A stretch of DNA of 64,000 nucleotides, from the NCBI GenBank assembly GCA_009602725.1, contig WELB01000046.1, positions 34,565-98,564 on the forward strand. Reading direction: 5' to 3'. Origin of the DNA: Spirogloea muscicola (lineage: Eukaryota; Streptophyta; Zygnematophyceae; Spirogloeales; Spirogloeaceae). Within the stretch, counting starts at the first letter, position 1. The number at the start of each line of letters is the position of its first letter. The notes under the pieces were generated by a model. That model worked only from the letters and a program-made list of their open reading frames with translations. It did not search any database and was not told the origin of the DNA. The position numbers and the translations under genes were made by a program. Below are positions 12,101-22,345 of the stretch, piece by piece.

Positions 12101-13780
12101 CAACCTTCCGCCTCCAGATGCCTTGACAACGCAGCTGCCACTTGTAAGCCCATAACATGCTTTGCTTGTTTGTCACAGATTGCCATGGCACTTGGGTTTC
12201 TGTACATGGGCGGAGGCCAGTGGACGTTCAGTACTAGCAACAGCGCCTTGGCTGCACTCCTTATCTCCCTCTACCCGTGCTTCCCTCAAGGCCCCTCTGA
12301 CAATCGCTGCCACATACAGGAAATCATCTTACTTGGACCCTTTTTTTTATGCGGTGCTTCTTCTGACCTTTGCTTAGGTGAGGGATGCCCGCCCTGACAG
12401 CCCTAAAGCGACTGCTTGCAGGCTCTGCGCCACATGTGGGTGCTGGCAGCTGAGGAGCGACACGTTGAGGCCGTGGATGTGCTCTCTGGCCACAGTGTGC
12501 AGGCAACCATGCAATTTGAGCTGCGTGACCCTGCACAGATATTGCAGAGAATGACTCCCTGCCTTGCTCCACCACACAGCATGGTATGTCAGCGTTTGTT
12601 CTGCACCATATGGACCTCGTTGCTCATCTGCACTTGTGAAAGTAATGCACAAAGTTGCAGTGTGCTCCGTATTGAGATGGCAAATCTTTGCAGCTGCGGC
12701 AGGTGAGAGTCGACTGTCCCAGATACTGGAGACGTACGATAGATATGGCCGAGACGGTCGCTTGGGTACAACGAAAGCCCATAAGATCGATTTTCTCCAC
12801 TGCCTTGCTGGCTCCTGCGCAGAAGGTGCAGCTTACTTTCTCTCGATGTTTCCTCTTTTCCAGTGCCTTTACTATCAGCTGTCTCACTTCTGCACACCTT
12901 CATTGAAGCTTGTGAGCTCGGTCGCAGGCTCAAGGAACAGAGGATGCAGTTGGCATTTTGTCCAACGCCTTGTCGGACCCGTTGTTGGTAGCCTTTGCTC
13001 GGCTGGTCGGTCCCGTGCTCGCAACAAGCGATTACCAATATTTGGGTCGGGCCTTGTACGCATGCTGTTGCCCGGATCGAGGCGCTCTCCTACAGGTGCG
13101 CTCGTGCAATGGCAATGGTGTTGAGTGACCATACATTAGGTCTATGTTATTACATGCTCTTGGCAGTCAAGGATCTTTTACTTCAAAGCTCATGGTGGTG
13201 ACCTGATTCTAGTTTTGCCGGTGCCTTTACCAGTCATACCTGGCTGTCTACTTCATCGCCAATGCACTCCGCCGATTCCATGCAATGTGCCCAGAAGACA
13301 CAGCTCAGTCAACGAGCATTCCTTCTCTTGGAGCTCCAAGGTTTCTCCAGTTGGCAGTTGATTGCCTGCAGGTGCTTCACTTGATTACGACACTACACCC
13401 AGTGCTTTGAGTTGTGGAGGCACTAAAACCTTAACATCTTGACTGACACCTCTAATGAAATATGTGGATGCAACGTGCAGTGGGCGTCACTTATGATGCA
13501 GGCATGGTGTGATGACTGCCCACTTCATCCCACAATTGTAGCGACCTTGACTGGAGACTTAGAAGCTCTTCTTCTGAGGCTTCTCTTGCAAACGGTGCCT
13601 GCATCTTGGCCTGCCGACAAGACCATCACCCTGGCTTGTGCACTGCGCTGGTACAATGTCCCTCCTCCTGGACGTTTGGCCGCTGCTGCAGCCGCCACAA
13701 GTCACCTGCCAGTGTTGGCGATGTCTTTTCCAACTTTACCACCGATGCTGCTTCAACACATCATTAGCTGCAATGCGTAG
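6129..13780 (+). CDS. APC1: Anaphase-promoting complex subunit 1 (APC1), about 21 exons
   Basis: APC1 is the largest scaffold of the APC/C ubiquitin ligase and holds the proteasome/cyclosome (PC) repeats. ATG 6129 sits in a strong context (GCCGCCATGG) and reads into LWCRFDG, LCALHSAGLALFS and WPLPCGLLVQ of the APC1 N-terminal propeller. Clear blocks are about 6129-6503, 7244-7458, 7681-9105, 9322-9418, 9541-9755, 9909-9981, 10101-10171, 10300-10365, 10486-10555, 10824-10901, 11010-11131, 11251-11395, 11501-11575, 11792-11875, 11961-12063, 12179-12319, 12421-12582, 12690-12730, 12958-13095, 13233-13371 and 13475-13780 (stop TAG). Diagnostic motifs are SFHNAVAAGLRLA, LGLLYQGSAHR, YSLSAALALGLVTLG, GATLALALMYLKTND, MAGSGHLQTLRLLR and DNRCHIQ. 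My blocks sum to about 1,450 residues, short of the usual 1,600-1,950, so exons are probably missed. Exon 12179-12319 ends at CAG|GA, not GT. Base 6139 is an N. Confidence 0.93.
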
Positions 13781-15477
13781 ATTGTTAGCAGACATGCTTG
13801 CATACATAGCAGCTATGAGTCACCTCTAGTACAACCTTCGGTTCCCCTTCTCACAATGGACTTCAACGTGATATTGTTTCAAGCGTTGACATCAGTGGTG
13901 CGAATAAGTCTCTAAAGCGATTGACATTCTGCCATTTGTATACGGCGTGGTTGTTGGATGCATAGGAAGGGGGCTGAGCCGACTTCTCTTTGCTGTAGGT
14001 TGAGCATTCTTGCATTTCCCTGCTCTTCACAATAGCTATCTTGTGTGTTGGCTATGCTGTGCTTTAGCGATTAGTGCACGCTGGGCGAGCACTTTCTTGC
14101 CTGGATTAGTGCAGGCTGCTGGTAGCAGTACACCTACTGGTATAGAAGCTTGTATATTACTTTTTAATTTCACTCTAGCGGTCGAGGAACGAAATCGAGC
14201 GGCTGCCAAGCGCAGGCTTTCGAGGGATCAAGAGAGGTCGGGAAAGGCAAGGGGTGGGCCTGCAATTGCAGCATGGCGATCAACCTGCAGGTCCAGGTCC
14301 AGGGGTCCAGGTGTCGAAGGGTGGGTGGTGGGGTTTCCTTCAGCCGGGTGGCTGGTCCCGCCAGCAGACCATGCCACATGGGCAAGGGTAGCAACGTCCT
14401 GACGCTTAGCAGCTTGAGAAGGCAGGCGTTGAATAAGCTTCACTCTGTATAGGCGTGGTAAGGAGCATGGACGAAGTCGTCCCTTTTAAGGAATTCGACT
14501 ACGTAGAGCTGGAGGCCAAGGCATACTCTGAATTGTAAAACGTCTCTCTCCAGACGAACTCTTAAGAGGGCTCACCCCAGAGGCAGGTAAACCATGAACC
14601 GACGTACCAAGGCTTATGTACAAGTAACTGATGACCCAAGTTTTCGCAGCGGCAACCGGAGGACCACTTAGACAAAGCCATTCTTACTCCGTCCCCATGT
14701 ACAGCGTCTGTCTTGCCTGTGATACAAGAAGGCGGGTTGCTGCGCAATTTTCCACCCCCTACTGAACAAGTAGACAGTGCAAACAGAATAGAATGTTGTT
14801 GCTTCGGATAGGCAGACTGCTGGACCAACGTGATGAAGCCCGCCATTTTAGCTGGACTTCTGGAGCAGGACAAGTTAGATCCACATTGCAGTCAAACGCG
14901 CCGAGACCTTCATTCCCATGCAGTATGGACACGACATCTTCTCGTGCTTCTATCAGGCACGACCGTTTGCTGCAAGCCTATGGCCGACCTCTGCAAAAGG
15001 GACCTTCTTGTGAAGGAGGGACTTACCCGGTAGGACGCCTTCGATTCATGGACTTGCTGCCATAGAGGACCGATGCTGGCTCATCCGAGCAACTAAGTCC
15101 ACCGTTTGAGGTCACCACGATATCCTAAGATAATGATCTTCGGGCGCCGCTGTCATACAAGACCAAGAAGATGGTCCGGTCTACAGAAGCCGAAATGAAA
15201 CTTGTTCCTGAAAGTATTAACCCACGATAAATGAGCGCTGGCCGGTCGGGTCAGGGAAGTGCGAATCCGACGATTAGAAGGACCATTTGAAACCGTCAGT
15301 TGCGATCTATTGGCAGCAGATAAGCATGGAAATGCGGAACTACTCGCATTGTGCTAGGGCAAGGTAAAACGCGCATGCAGAGACGCCACGTCTTCGAGGG
15401 GCAATTTATTCTGCAAGAAATTAAGGCCGGGCCATCGCTGACATCGGAAAGCTGGCTTGACAGATACTGGGCGAGAC
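13781..15477. other. Intergenic region without recognised gene
   Basis: Holds the APC1 3' UTR and about 1.5 kb in which no open frame resembles a known family. A TGTAA is seen near 14535, far from the APC1 stop. The open frame at 14010-14402 is low-complexity and unconvincing. Confidence 0.4.
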
Positions 15478-15603
15478 GAGAAGTGGCACTCCCAATGGGG
15501 GCAAGGGCTGCGAAAAGCCAGCCCAAAAAGGATTGACACATGTTTGGAGGGGCCTACAAGCGCTTAGCAGCTACAAAAGCCGAAAGATGCTATGTCAGAA
15601 CAG
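15478..15603 (-). mobile_element. LINE 3' UTR fragment, tail type 'GTGCCACTTCT'
   Basis: The minus strand gives CTTTTTGGGCTGGCTTTTCG, CAGCCCTTGCCCCCATTGGG and AGTGCCACTTCTCG. Nearly identical to the copies at 2585 and 19340. It marks the left border of the main LINE graveyard. Confidence 0.8.
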
Positions 15604-15960
15604 GGGGAGGATGGATCACTCAGTAGGTACGAGTGAGTAGCCTCAGATCCGACAGACTAGCTGCCGGGAAACCATCCCCCTGACGAAAGCCGGAGGCCGC
15701 AGCAAGAGCACGGCCAGCACGCAGATGCAGAGCGTTGGCCATGGACCGCTGGAGGGATACTGACAACCTCATACGATATACCTGAGCCCACGAGCCAGCT
15801 GCAATGAAGTCAGCCGGCTCGGCGTGCCTACGGGACACAGAAGAAAGGGCTCGCCCAGTGCGGATAGGGGCTGGAACAGCCAGCCCAAAAAAGAATGAAC
15901 ATAATACGAGGAGGGGGCCACGGGAAGCGCTAAGAAAAACAAGCACCAGAAGAAACAAAG
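15604..15960 (-). mobile_element. LINE C-terminal fragment interrupted by a type-one LINE tail
   Basis: The minus strand encodes AGSWAQVYRMRLSVSLQRSM, ANALHLRAGRALAAASGFRQ and LSDLRLLTRTY up to a stop near 15620. At its 5' side (15840-15900) lies AAGAAAGGGCTCGCCCA plus GGGGCTGGAACAGCCAGCCC. That is a second copy's hairpin tail, in the same orientation, inserted at the R/RRHAEPADF position. Confidence 0.8.
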
Positions 15961-15983
15961 CAGCTACGAATCACTAAGTAACC

Positions 15984-17512
15984 TCAGCTAAGCAGCCGCA
16001 GATCAGAGATGCTAGGGTCCTGGAAGTGGGTCCCCTGGCCAGAACCAGAGGCAGCAGCCAGGGCTCTGCCGGCACGAAGGTGTAGCGCGCGGGCCATGGA
16101 CCGCTGCAGCGAGACGGCCAGGCGCATGCGGTACACTTGCGCCAGCGGACCTGCTGCAGGAAAGTCTACCGGCTCACCATGGAAGCGACGGGCGATGGTG
16201 TGGCGGGCGAGCTGGGTGAGCAGCTCAAGCCACCGAGCGCCCAGCGCCCCATGGATGTCAATTGCCAACGGGAAGAACTCGTCTTCCGGCGGATGGTCGG
16301 CGTACTTAATCTCTTTTGCCCGACCGGCGCAGGCGACCGCATACCCAGCCTTGGTGGCACATTGGGCTGGGTGAGAGCGGTCGAATGCGTCGGTAGTCAC
16401 CACCACGTCCAGGAGAAGACGTGGCCCACCGGCTTGTGGGGTGGCCACAAGGTCGACACGACGGGCGTGGAGACCGTCGGCCCGTTGCTGGAGCGGCATG
16501 ACGCCGGAGTGCTCCGCTGCCACCGAGAAGCCAGCCTCCACTAGGATGCCATGCATCGCATCGCGAAGGCGATCGTGGGCCGTCATCCGCTCGCCGCCGT
16601 GGGTGCAGCGCAGAACGTGAGCGGCCAGCTCCCCAGACTCGGCCCCTCGCTCGCCGTATTCATACTGTCGCACGCCCTGGAGACATGGAGGCGGCAGTGC
16701 CAGGAGCCGGTGGACGGCAGTGCGAAATACCTCGTCGGGGAGCGTGAGGGCGTCATTGATGGGGAGGGCCTGAAGCCACGCCGCTGCCCCCGGGGAAGAG
16801 GCCGATTGAAGTCTCGCACGCCCGCGCAGGTCGGCCTCGGGGAGCTGCAGCACGGCGGTGGTGTAGGCGGCCTTGTCGACCACGGCTGCGAAACGTGCTT
16901 GGACGCGCAGGTCAGCGGTGTGCGCGAGGTGCGCAAAGGAGACCGCCTGGCCTGCCAGGTCCGGGTGCGCCGCGAGCAGCTCCTGGTGGGCGGAGCGAAG
17001 CGCCACCCGGAACGGCAGCGCGCCCTTGTCCACCTCCGCCACCGCCTGCTCCAGTGCACGCCGGCCATGGACCATGAAGCGCTGAGCCACGGAGGCGGCA
17101 GTCTGCGCCCAGCTGCCGAGGTATGCAGCCCGGCATGAGCGGACGAGCGGGCGCAGGCCGAGATCACCGTGGCTGAGGGGTAGCGCCGCCTGGTGGATAG
17201 CGGCTTGGGGGAAGCCCTGGTGGCGGACCAGGGCCGCCAAGCTCGCCACCATGCCCGCGTCGAAAGCCTCGTACGCCGCCAATGCCCCTGGGGACGGCGG
17301 AGTGGCCCGCGTCAAGTACTGGGGTCGCTGCCCGATGGCCTTGGTCAGCATGGCCAACGACAGCTGCATATCCTCCAACTCGGGGAGCCGAGCCGCGGGC
17401 TGAAGGTGCTCCTCGAGGCGGGCTCGCAGCTGCCCCTCCACGGCGTGCCGATGGGGACTCCCAGGAGGGTGAAGCCGTCTGCAGGGGTCCGACATCCGGG
17501 GGGGATGCGGCT
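15984..17512 (-). mobile_element. Longest LINE copy: RT end, post-RT region, nuclease-like C-terminus
   Basis: The largest surviving piece of the LINE ORF, about 500 sense codons ending at 15984. At its 5' end (about 17440-17475, another frame) is DGFTLLGVPIGTP, the end of a non-LTR reverse transcriptase domain; a frameshift separates it from the rest. Then come QLRARLEEHLQPAARLPELE, RPQYLTRATPPSP, LPLSHGDLGLRPLVRSCRAA and YLGSWA, the usual post-RT region. HVLRCTHGGERMTAHDRLRD, ARRVDLVATPQAGG, LLLDVVVTTDAFDR, FFPLAIDIHGALGARWLELL, QVYRMRLAVSLQRSMARALH and ISDLRLLS follow. Upstream RT motifs and the endonuclease are absent (5' truncation at 17512, where an opposite-strand copy begins). The open frame runs on to 17909, but that part is antisense to the neighbour. 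Confidence 0.88.
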
Positions 17513-18345
17513 CTCCGTGTCCCTCCGACGCTCCCTCGCGGCGCATCTCCTCCGCTGCGCCACTGGAGGCGAACGAACAGCTGCGCACGACCTCTTGCGT
17601 GATGCTACGTTCGGGATCTTTCAGGAGGCGGGCTACACGGTGGCGATGGAGAACGCCTCGGTCATGCCCATCCTCGAGAGGGCTGACGGACACCATACGC
17701 GTCGTGTGGACCTGGTGGCGTCCACGCCGGGAGGTGGCGCGCGGATCATAGCCGATGTAGTCACCACCGATGTGGTCGACCGCTCCAACCTGGGGCTCTC
17801 TGCCTCGCGGGCCGGCCACGCTGCCTCGAAGGCCGCTCGCTGCAAGGCGGCCAAGCACTCCGACCACCCACCTGCCGACGAGTTCGTCCCCTTGGCGGTG
17901 GACGTGCACGGGGCTCTTGGGTCCCAGTGGCTTGACCTATTGGCTAGGCTTGCGCGGCGGGCTGTGTCCCGCAGACGCGGCGAGCCAGCCGACTTCAACG
18001 CCGCGGGCTCGTGGGCTCAGGTATATCGGATGCGCCTCTCTGTATCCCTACAGCGGTCCATGGCCCACGCTCTGCATCTGCGAGCTGGCCGTGCTCTCTC
18101 TGCGGGCTCTGGCTTTCGTCAGGGTGATAGCTTCCCGGCAGCTAGTCTGTCGGATCTGAGGCTACTCACTCGTACTTATTGAGTGATCCATCCTCCCCCT
18201 GTTTTACCATTGCATCCTCAGGCCCCTTTGTAGGTGCTCACCGCTCTTAGGCCCCTCTGAACCTTTTTGAATTCTTTTTGGGCTGGCTTTTCGCAGCCCT
18301 TGCCCCCATTGGGAGTGCCACTTCTTTCTCGCCTACTGTATGCCG
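17513..18345 (+). mobile_element. LINE copy, nuclease-like C-terminus with 3' UTR, head-to-head with the previous one
   Basis: An open reading frame of about 220 codons ends at 18182 (ATT GAG overlap, stop TGA). It starts at MRLSVSLRRSLAAHLLRCAT and holds HTRRVDLVAS, ARIIADVVTTDVVDRSN, EFVPLAVDVHGALGSQWLDL, QVYRMRLSVSLQRSMAHALH and LSDLRLLTRTY. The 3' UTR (18183-18345) carries GGGCTGGCTTTTCGCAGCCC and ends with GGGAGTGCCACTTCTTTCTC, the second tail type. It is the sister of the 3987-4645 copy. Confidence 0.87.
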
Positions 18346-18600
18346 TCCACTCGCGTGCGGGCCGCGCTATCGCGGCTGCTCCTGGGTCGCGTCTGGATGC
18401 ATCTTTTCCTTCGTCGAGCTACTCCGACCTGATGTTGCTCACCCGGGGTATTGAGCTTCCTGTGATTTCGTCGTGTCTAATTCTCTAGCTGCCTAGCTGT
18501 GTGTTTTTTTGTTTTTTTGGCTTTTGACATTGTCCATTCTTTCTGGGCTGGCTTTGCTGGCCCCCTTTCATTATGAATACACTAAAGTATTTCATTATGA
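18333..18600 (+). mobile_element. LINE C-terminal stub with type-one 3' UTR
   Basis: Begins exactly where the previous copy's tail ends. It encodes YAVHSRAGRAIAAAPGSR, SFPSSSYSDLMLLTRG and then its 3' UTR with TTTTTGGCTTTTGACATTGT and GGGCTGGCTTTGCTGGCCCC. A short duplicated TATGAA/TTCATTATGA stretch closes it. Confidence 0.78.
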
Positions 18601-18765
18601 AAGAAGGCTCGCCCATAGAGAAAGAGGGGCCGGCAAAGCCAGCCCAAAAAGAATGGACAATGTCCAAAGCCGAAGAATGAGATGCCGAGGAAGGACTCCT
18701 CTACTCTACCAATCACGACAACATACTAGGGAAGCTCAGTACCCGCGAGTGAGCAGCATCAGGTC
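18600..18765 (-). mobile_element. LINE 3' UTR fragment, type-one tail, opposite orientation
   Basis: AGAAGGCTCGCCCATAGAG then GGGGCCGGCAAAGCCAGCCC, then the antisense of the 3' UTR ending TCAGTACCCGCGAGTGAGCA. It forms a tail-to-tail pair with the preceding plus-strand copy. Confidence 0.82.
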
Positions 18766-18769
18766 ATTA

Positions 18770-19105
18770 TGGGCGCGCACTTTCTTTCCTCAGGCCCCTT
18801 TGTTTCTTCTTGTGTGCTTCTTTCTTAGTGCTTCGCCTTAGTGCTTCGCCTGGCCCCCTTCTTCCGCAGGACGCGCTCTGGCCGCTGCCTCCGGGTCTCG
18901 GCGGAGTGCCTCCTTCCCTGCCTCGAGCTACTCGGACCTGATGTTGCTCACTCGCGGGTACTGAGCTTCCCTAGTATGTTGTCGTGCTTGGTACAGTAGA
19001 GGAGTCCTTCCTCGGCATCTCATTCTTCGGCTTTGGACATTGTCCATTCTTTTTGGGCTGGCTTTGCCAGCCCCTCTTTCTCTATGGGCGAGCCTTCTTC
19101 TTCTT
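18770..19105 (+). mobile_element. LINE C-terminal stub and 3' UTR, type-one tail
   Basis: The stub near 18870-18965 encodes GRALAAASGSRRSASFPASS and YSDLMLLTRGY. Its 3' UTR includes TTGGACATTGTCCATTC, the perfect hairpin GGGCTGGCTTTGCCAGCCC (about 19058-19076), then CTATGGGCGAGCCTTCTTCT. The end grades into a CTT run. Confidence 0.85.
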
Positions 19106-19335
19106 GGGCTTCAAGGCGGGCTTCAAGGTGGCGGTGGAGTGCTCCTCAGTCATGCCCATCCTGCGGGGCGAGGACGGCCGGTCGCACACCCGACGCGCCG
19201 ACCTGGTCGATATCCCGCCCGGCGGCGGTCCCCGTATCATCGCTGATGTGGTGACAACGGACAGCTACGACTCCGGCAACCCCACCAGGTCGGCGTCGTT
19301 TGCAGGGCATGCGGTAGGCCTGGCAGCCCGGGCAA
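19106..19335 (+). mobile_element. LINE nuclease-like domain fragment
   Basis: Directly after the CTT tail the frame reads FKVAVECSSVMPILRGEDG, HTRRADLVDIPPGGGPRII and ADVVTTDSYDSGNPTRSASF. A third diverged version of the RVDLV / ADVVTTD domain. It is cut off at 19335 by an inverted tail. Confidence 0.82.
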
Positions 19336-19635
19336 AAGAGAGAAGTGGCACTCCCAATGAGGGCAAGGGCTGCGAAAAGCCAGCCCAAAAAGAATTCACA
19401 GAGGTTCAGAGGGGCCTAAGAGCGGTGAGCAGCTACAAAGAAGAAGGCTCGCCCATAAACAAAGGGGCCTGAGGATGCTATGGTAAAACAGGGGGAGGAT
19501 AGATCACTCAGTACGTACGAGTGAGGAGCCTCAGATCCGACAGACTAGCTGTCGGGAAGCTATCACCCTGACGAAAGCCAGAGCCCGCAGCGAGAGCACG
19601 GCCAGCTCGCAGATGCAGAGCGTGGGACTCTAAAG
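19336..19635 (-). mobile_element. LINE 3' tail pieces of both types, inverted
   Basis: 19336-19440 is a GTGCCACTTCT-type tail read on the minus strand. It is followed at 19440-19470 by AAGAAGGCTCGCCCATAAA, a type-one end without its stem. 19495-19635 then carries the antisense of the family C-terminus (SDLRLLTRTY, then RAGRALAAGSGFRQGD and LQMQSVG). Confidence 0.7.
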
Positions 19636-20300
19636 AGAAAAAATTTGCCGATCACCCGGTCGGTGATGAGTTCGCGGCCCTGGCGATCGATGTTCACGGG
19701 GCCTTCGCAGCCGCTGGCTGGATCTCCTCCAGCGGCTTGCTCGTCAGGCTATTGATCGGCGGTCGGGTCCGCCCGGGGCGCTGCCCGGCTTCAACGCCGC
19801 CGGGTCGCTCGCCCAGGTCTTTCGCATGCGCTTGGCGGTATCGTTCCAGCGATCCCTTTCCCACGCTGTCCACACGCGCGCAGGACGCGCTCTGGCCGCT
19901 GCCTCCGGGTCTCGGCGGAGTGCCTCCTTCCCATTGTTTAGTCTGCACTCGACTCTGCCTGAACAATGTATTGGCTTGAATTGGCCTCCCTTTCAATTCA
20001 TGCGCCCCGCGCGCCTTCTCTCTTCCCTGCCTCGAGCTACTCGGACCTGATGTTGCTCACTCGCGGGTACTGAGCTTCCCTAGTCTGTTGTTGTGATGGG
20101 TAGAGTAGAGGAGTCCTTCCTCGGCATCTCATTCTTCGGCTTTGGACATTGTCCATTCTTTTGGGCTGTGGGCTGGCTTTGCCAGCCCCTCTATCTCTTT
20201 GGGCGAGCCTTCTTCTTAGGCCCCTCTGAACCTTTGTGAATTCTTCTTGGGCTGGCTTTTCGCAGCCCTCGCCCCCATTTGGAGTGCCACTTCTTCTTTC
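19636..20300 (+). mobile_element. LINE C-terminal pieces with two successive 3' ends
   Basis: The first part encodes KFADHPVGDEFAALAIDVHG and FAMRLAVSFQRSLSHAVHT / RAGRALAAASGSRRSASFP in shifted frames, with an AT-rich insert near 19930-20010. Then comes SSYSDLMLLTRGY and a 3' UTR with GGGCTGGCTTTGCCAGCCCC and GGGCGAGCCTTCTTCTT (about 20165-20218). Immediately afterwards comes a second tail, GGGCTGGCTTTTCGCAGCCC and GGAGTGCCACTTCTTCTTTC. Two tails in series show one copy inserted in the CTT end of another. Confidence 0.78.
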
Positions 20301-20520
20301 AGTACCCGCGGGTGAGCAACATCAGGTCAGAGTAGCTCGATGCAGGGAAGCAAGCGCGGCCAGATTGACTGGTGGCTGGAGAGGCCAGCCCAAAAGAATA
20401 GTGCTTCGCCTGGCCCCCTTCTTCTTGGGCTTCTTGTACTCTGCTCATTCTTTTTTGGGCTGACTGTTCCAGCCCCTATCCTCAATGGGCGAGCTCTTTC
20501 TTCTAAAAGAATGGACAAGG
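20300..20520. mobile_element. Scrambled LINE 3' UTR fragments
   Basis: 20300-20395 is minus-strand 3' UTR (TCAGTACCCGCGGGTGAGCA) plus a short unrelated piece. 20396-20515 is plus-strand 3' UTR with GGGCTGACTGTTCCAGCCCC and CAATGGGCGAGCTCTTTCTT. Confidence 0.65.
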
Positions 20521-21150
20521 TCTGAAGGAGCCGGAGTGCGAAGGACGAGGACTAAGACATCAACCAGGGGACGCTCAGTAACCTCTAGTCAGGAGATGCA
20601 AGTCTGAGTAGCTAGCCGGCGGAAAGACGTCGCCCTGACTAGCCTGGGTATGCGGTCGCCTGCGCCGCTCGGGCAAGAGAGATTAAGTATGCTGACCATC
20701 CGCTGGAGGACGTGTTCTTCCCGCTGACTATCGACACCCATGGGGCGCTGGGTGCTCGGTGGCTAGAACTCCTCGACCAGCTAGCCCGCCACGCCATCGC
20801 CCGCCGCTTCCATGGGGAGCCGGTGGACTTCCCTGCAGCCGGGTCGCTCACGCAGGTTTACTGCATGCGCGTGGCCATCTCGCTGCAGAGGTCAATGGCC
20901 CGCGCGCTGCACCTTTGTGCCGGCCGCGCCCTCGCTGCTGCCTCTGGCTCTGGCCAGGGGACCCCCTTCCAGCAGCTTAGCATCTCTGACCTGCGACTGC
21001 TCAGCAGGGGTTTCTGAGTGCTTCGTAGCTGCTTAGCTTCTCATTGTGCTTGTCTTCCTTAGTGCTTCGCCTAGCCCCCTTCTTGTACTTTGTTCATTTA
21101 TTTTTGGGCTGGCTGTTCCAGCCCATATCCTCAATGGGCGAGCCCTTTCT
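20521..21150 (+). mobile_element. LINE C-terminal copy with full 3' UTR
   Basis: 20521-20640 is a minus-strand stub (TAACCTCTAGTCAGGAGATG), after which the plus-strand copy starts. An open frame to the stop at 21017 gives FFPLTIDTHGALGARWLELL, QLARHAIARRFHGEPVDFPA, AGSLTQVYCMRVAISLQRSM and ISDLRLLSRGF. The 3' UTR contains GCTTCGCCTAGCCCCCTTCT and GGGCTGGCTGTTCCAGCCC, and ends ATGGGCGAGCCCTTTCTTCT. Confidence 0.83.
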
Positions 21151-21540
21151 TCTTGACTGAAGCCGGAGGCCGCCGCCAAAGCTCGGCCTGCGCGCAAGTG
21201 AACCGCGTATGCAAGGGACCGCTGCAACGAGATGGCCAAGCGCATGCGGCAGACCTGAGCAAGGGACCCGGCGACATTGAAGCCGGGCTGCTCGCCCTGC
21301 TGCCCGTGGCGGCGGGCCGCTGCACGCCGCGCAAGGCGGTGAAGCAAGTCGAGCCATTTTGTGCCAGAGGCTCCGTGCACGTCGACTGCCAGAGGAACAA
21401 ACTCGTCTCCCACTGGGTGATCCGAGTACTTCCGTTCCTTTGCGCCCGCCGCTTGGCGGACTGCGTAGCCCGCCTCCTCCGACGAACGTTTGGCACTGCA
21501 AGACCCAAAAGGAATGAGAAAGGGCTCGCCCATTGAAGAG
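21151..21540 (-). mobile_element. LINE C-terminal copy, diverged subfamily
   Basis: The minus frame encodes EAGYAVRQAAGAKERKYSDH, DEFVPLAVDVHGASGTKWLD, FNVAGSLAQVCRMRLAISLQ and HLRAGRALAAASG. Its low-coordinate end meets the CTT tail of the preceding plus-strand copy, so the two are tail-to-tail. Confidence 0.8.
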
Positions 21541-22345
21541 AGGGGCTGGACAAGCCAGCCCTAAAAGAACAAAGTACGAGTAGGGGGCCAGGGGAAGCGC
21601 TAAGGAAAGCAAGCACAAAACGAAGCATAGCTGCTACGAATCACTCAGTAACCCCTGCTAAGCAGCCGCAGATCAGAGAGGCTAGGCGCCTGAAAGGGGG
21701 TCCCCTGGCCAGAGCCAGAGGCAGCTGCGAGTGCGCGGCCGGCACGAAGGTGTCGCGCGCGGGCCATAGACCGCTGCAGCGAGATGGCCAGGCGCATACG
21801 GTAGACTTGCGCTAGCGACCCAGCTGCAGGGAAGTCCACCGGCTCCCCATGGAAGCGACGGGCGATGGCGTGGCGGGCGAGCTGGTTGAGCAACTCGAGC
21901 CACCGAGCGCCCAGCGCCCCGTGGGTGTCAATTGCCAACGGGAAGAACTCGTCTTCCCGCGGATGGTCGGCGTACTTTAGCTCTTTTACCCGAGCGGCGT
22001 AGGCGACCGCATACCCAGCCTTGGTGGCACATTGGACGGTGGGAACGGTCGTATGCGTCGGTGGTCACCACGTCCAGGAGAAGACGTGGCCCGCCGGCCT
22101 GTGGGGTGGCCACCAGGTCAATGCGTCGAGAGAGACCGTCGGCCCGTTCCACTTCTTCTTTCCTGGAGCGGCATGACGCCGGAGTGCGTGCTCCGCTGCC
22201 ACCACGAAGCCAGCCTCCACCAGGATGCCATGCATCGCATTCCGGAGGCGGTCGTGGGCCGCCGTCCGCTCGCCACCATCGGAACAGCGCAGGACATGTG
22301 CAGCCAGCTCGCCAGGCCCGGCCCCTCGCCGGGCAAGGAAGGAGG
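21530..22345 (-). mobile_element. LINE C-terminal copy with type-one tail
   Basis: The minus strand carries HVLRCSDGGERTAAHDRLRN-like, SRRIDLVATPQAGGPRLLLD, FFPLAIDTHGALGARWLELL-like, QVYRMRLAISLQRSMARARH and LSDLRLLSRGY blocks over several frames. Its stop is at 21645, and the 3' UTR with GGGCTGGCTTGTCCAGCCCC and GGGCGAGCCCTTTCTCA lies at 21530-21570. Closest to the 15984-17512 copy. Small CTTCTT-flanked bits interrupt it near 22150. Confidence 0.82.

Noticed and set aside
14010-14402. 130-codon plus-strand frame between APC1 and the LINE cluster
   Set aside because: No recognisable domain, biased composition, and no support from neighbours.
17513-17909. N-terminal 130-145 codons of the long minus-strand frame ending at 15984
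   Set aside because: They are the exact antisense of the well-conserved plus-strand LINE copy, so not a real protein.
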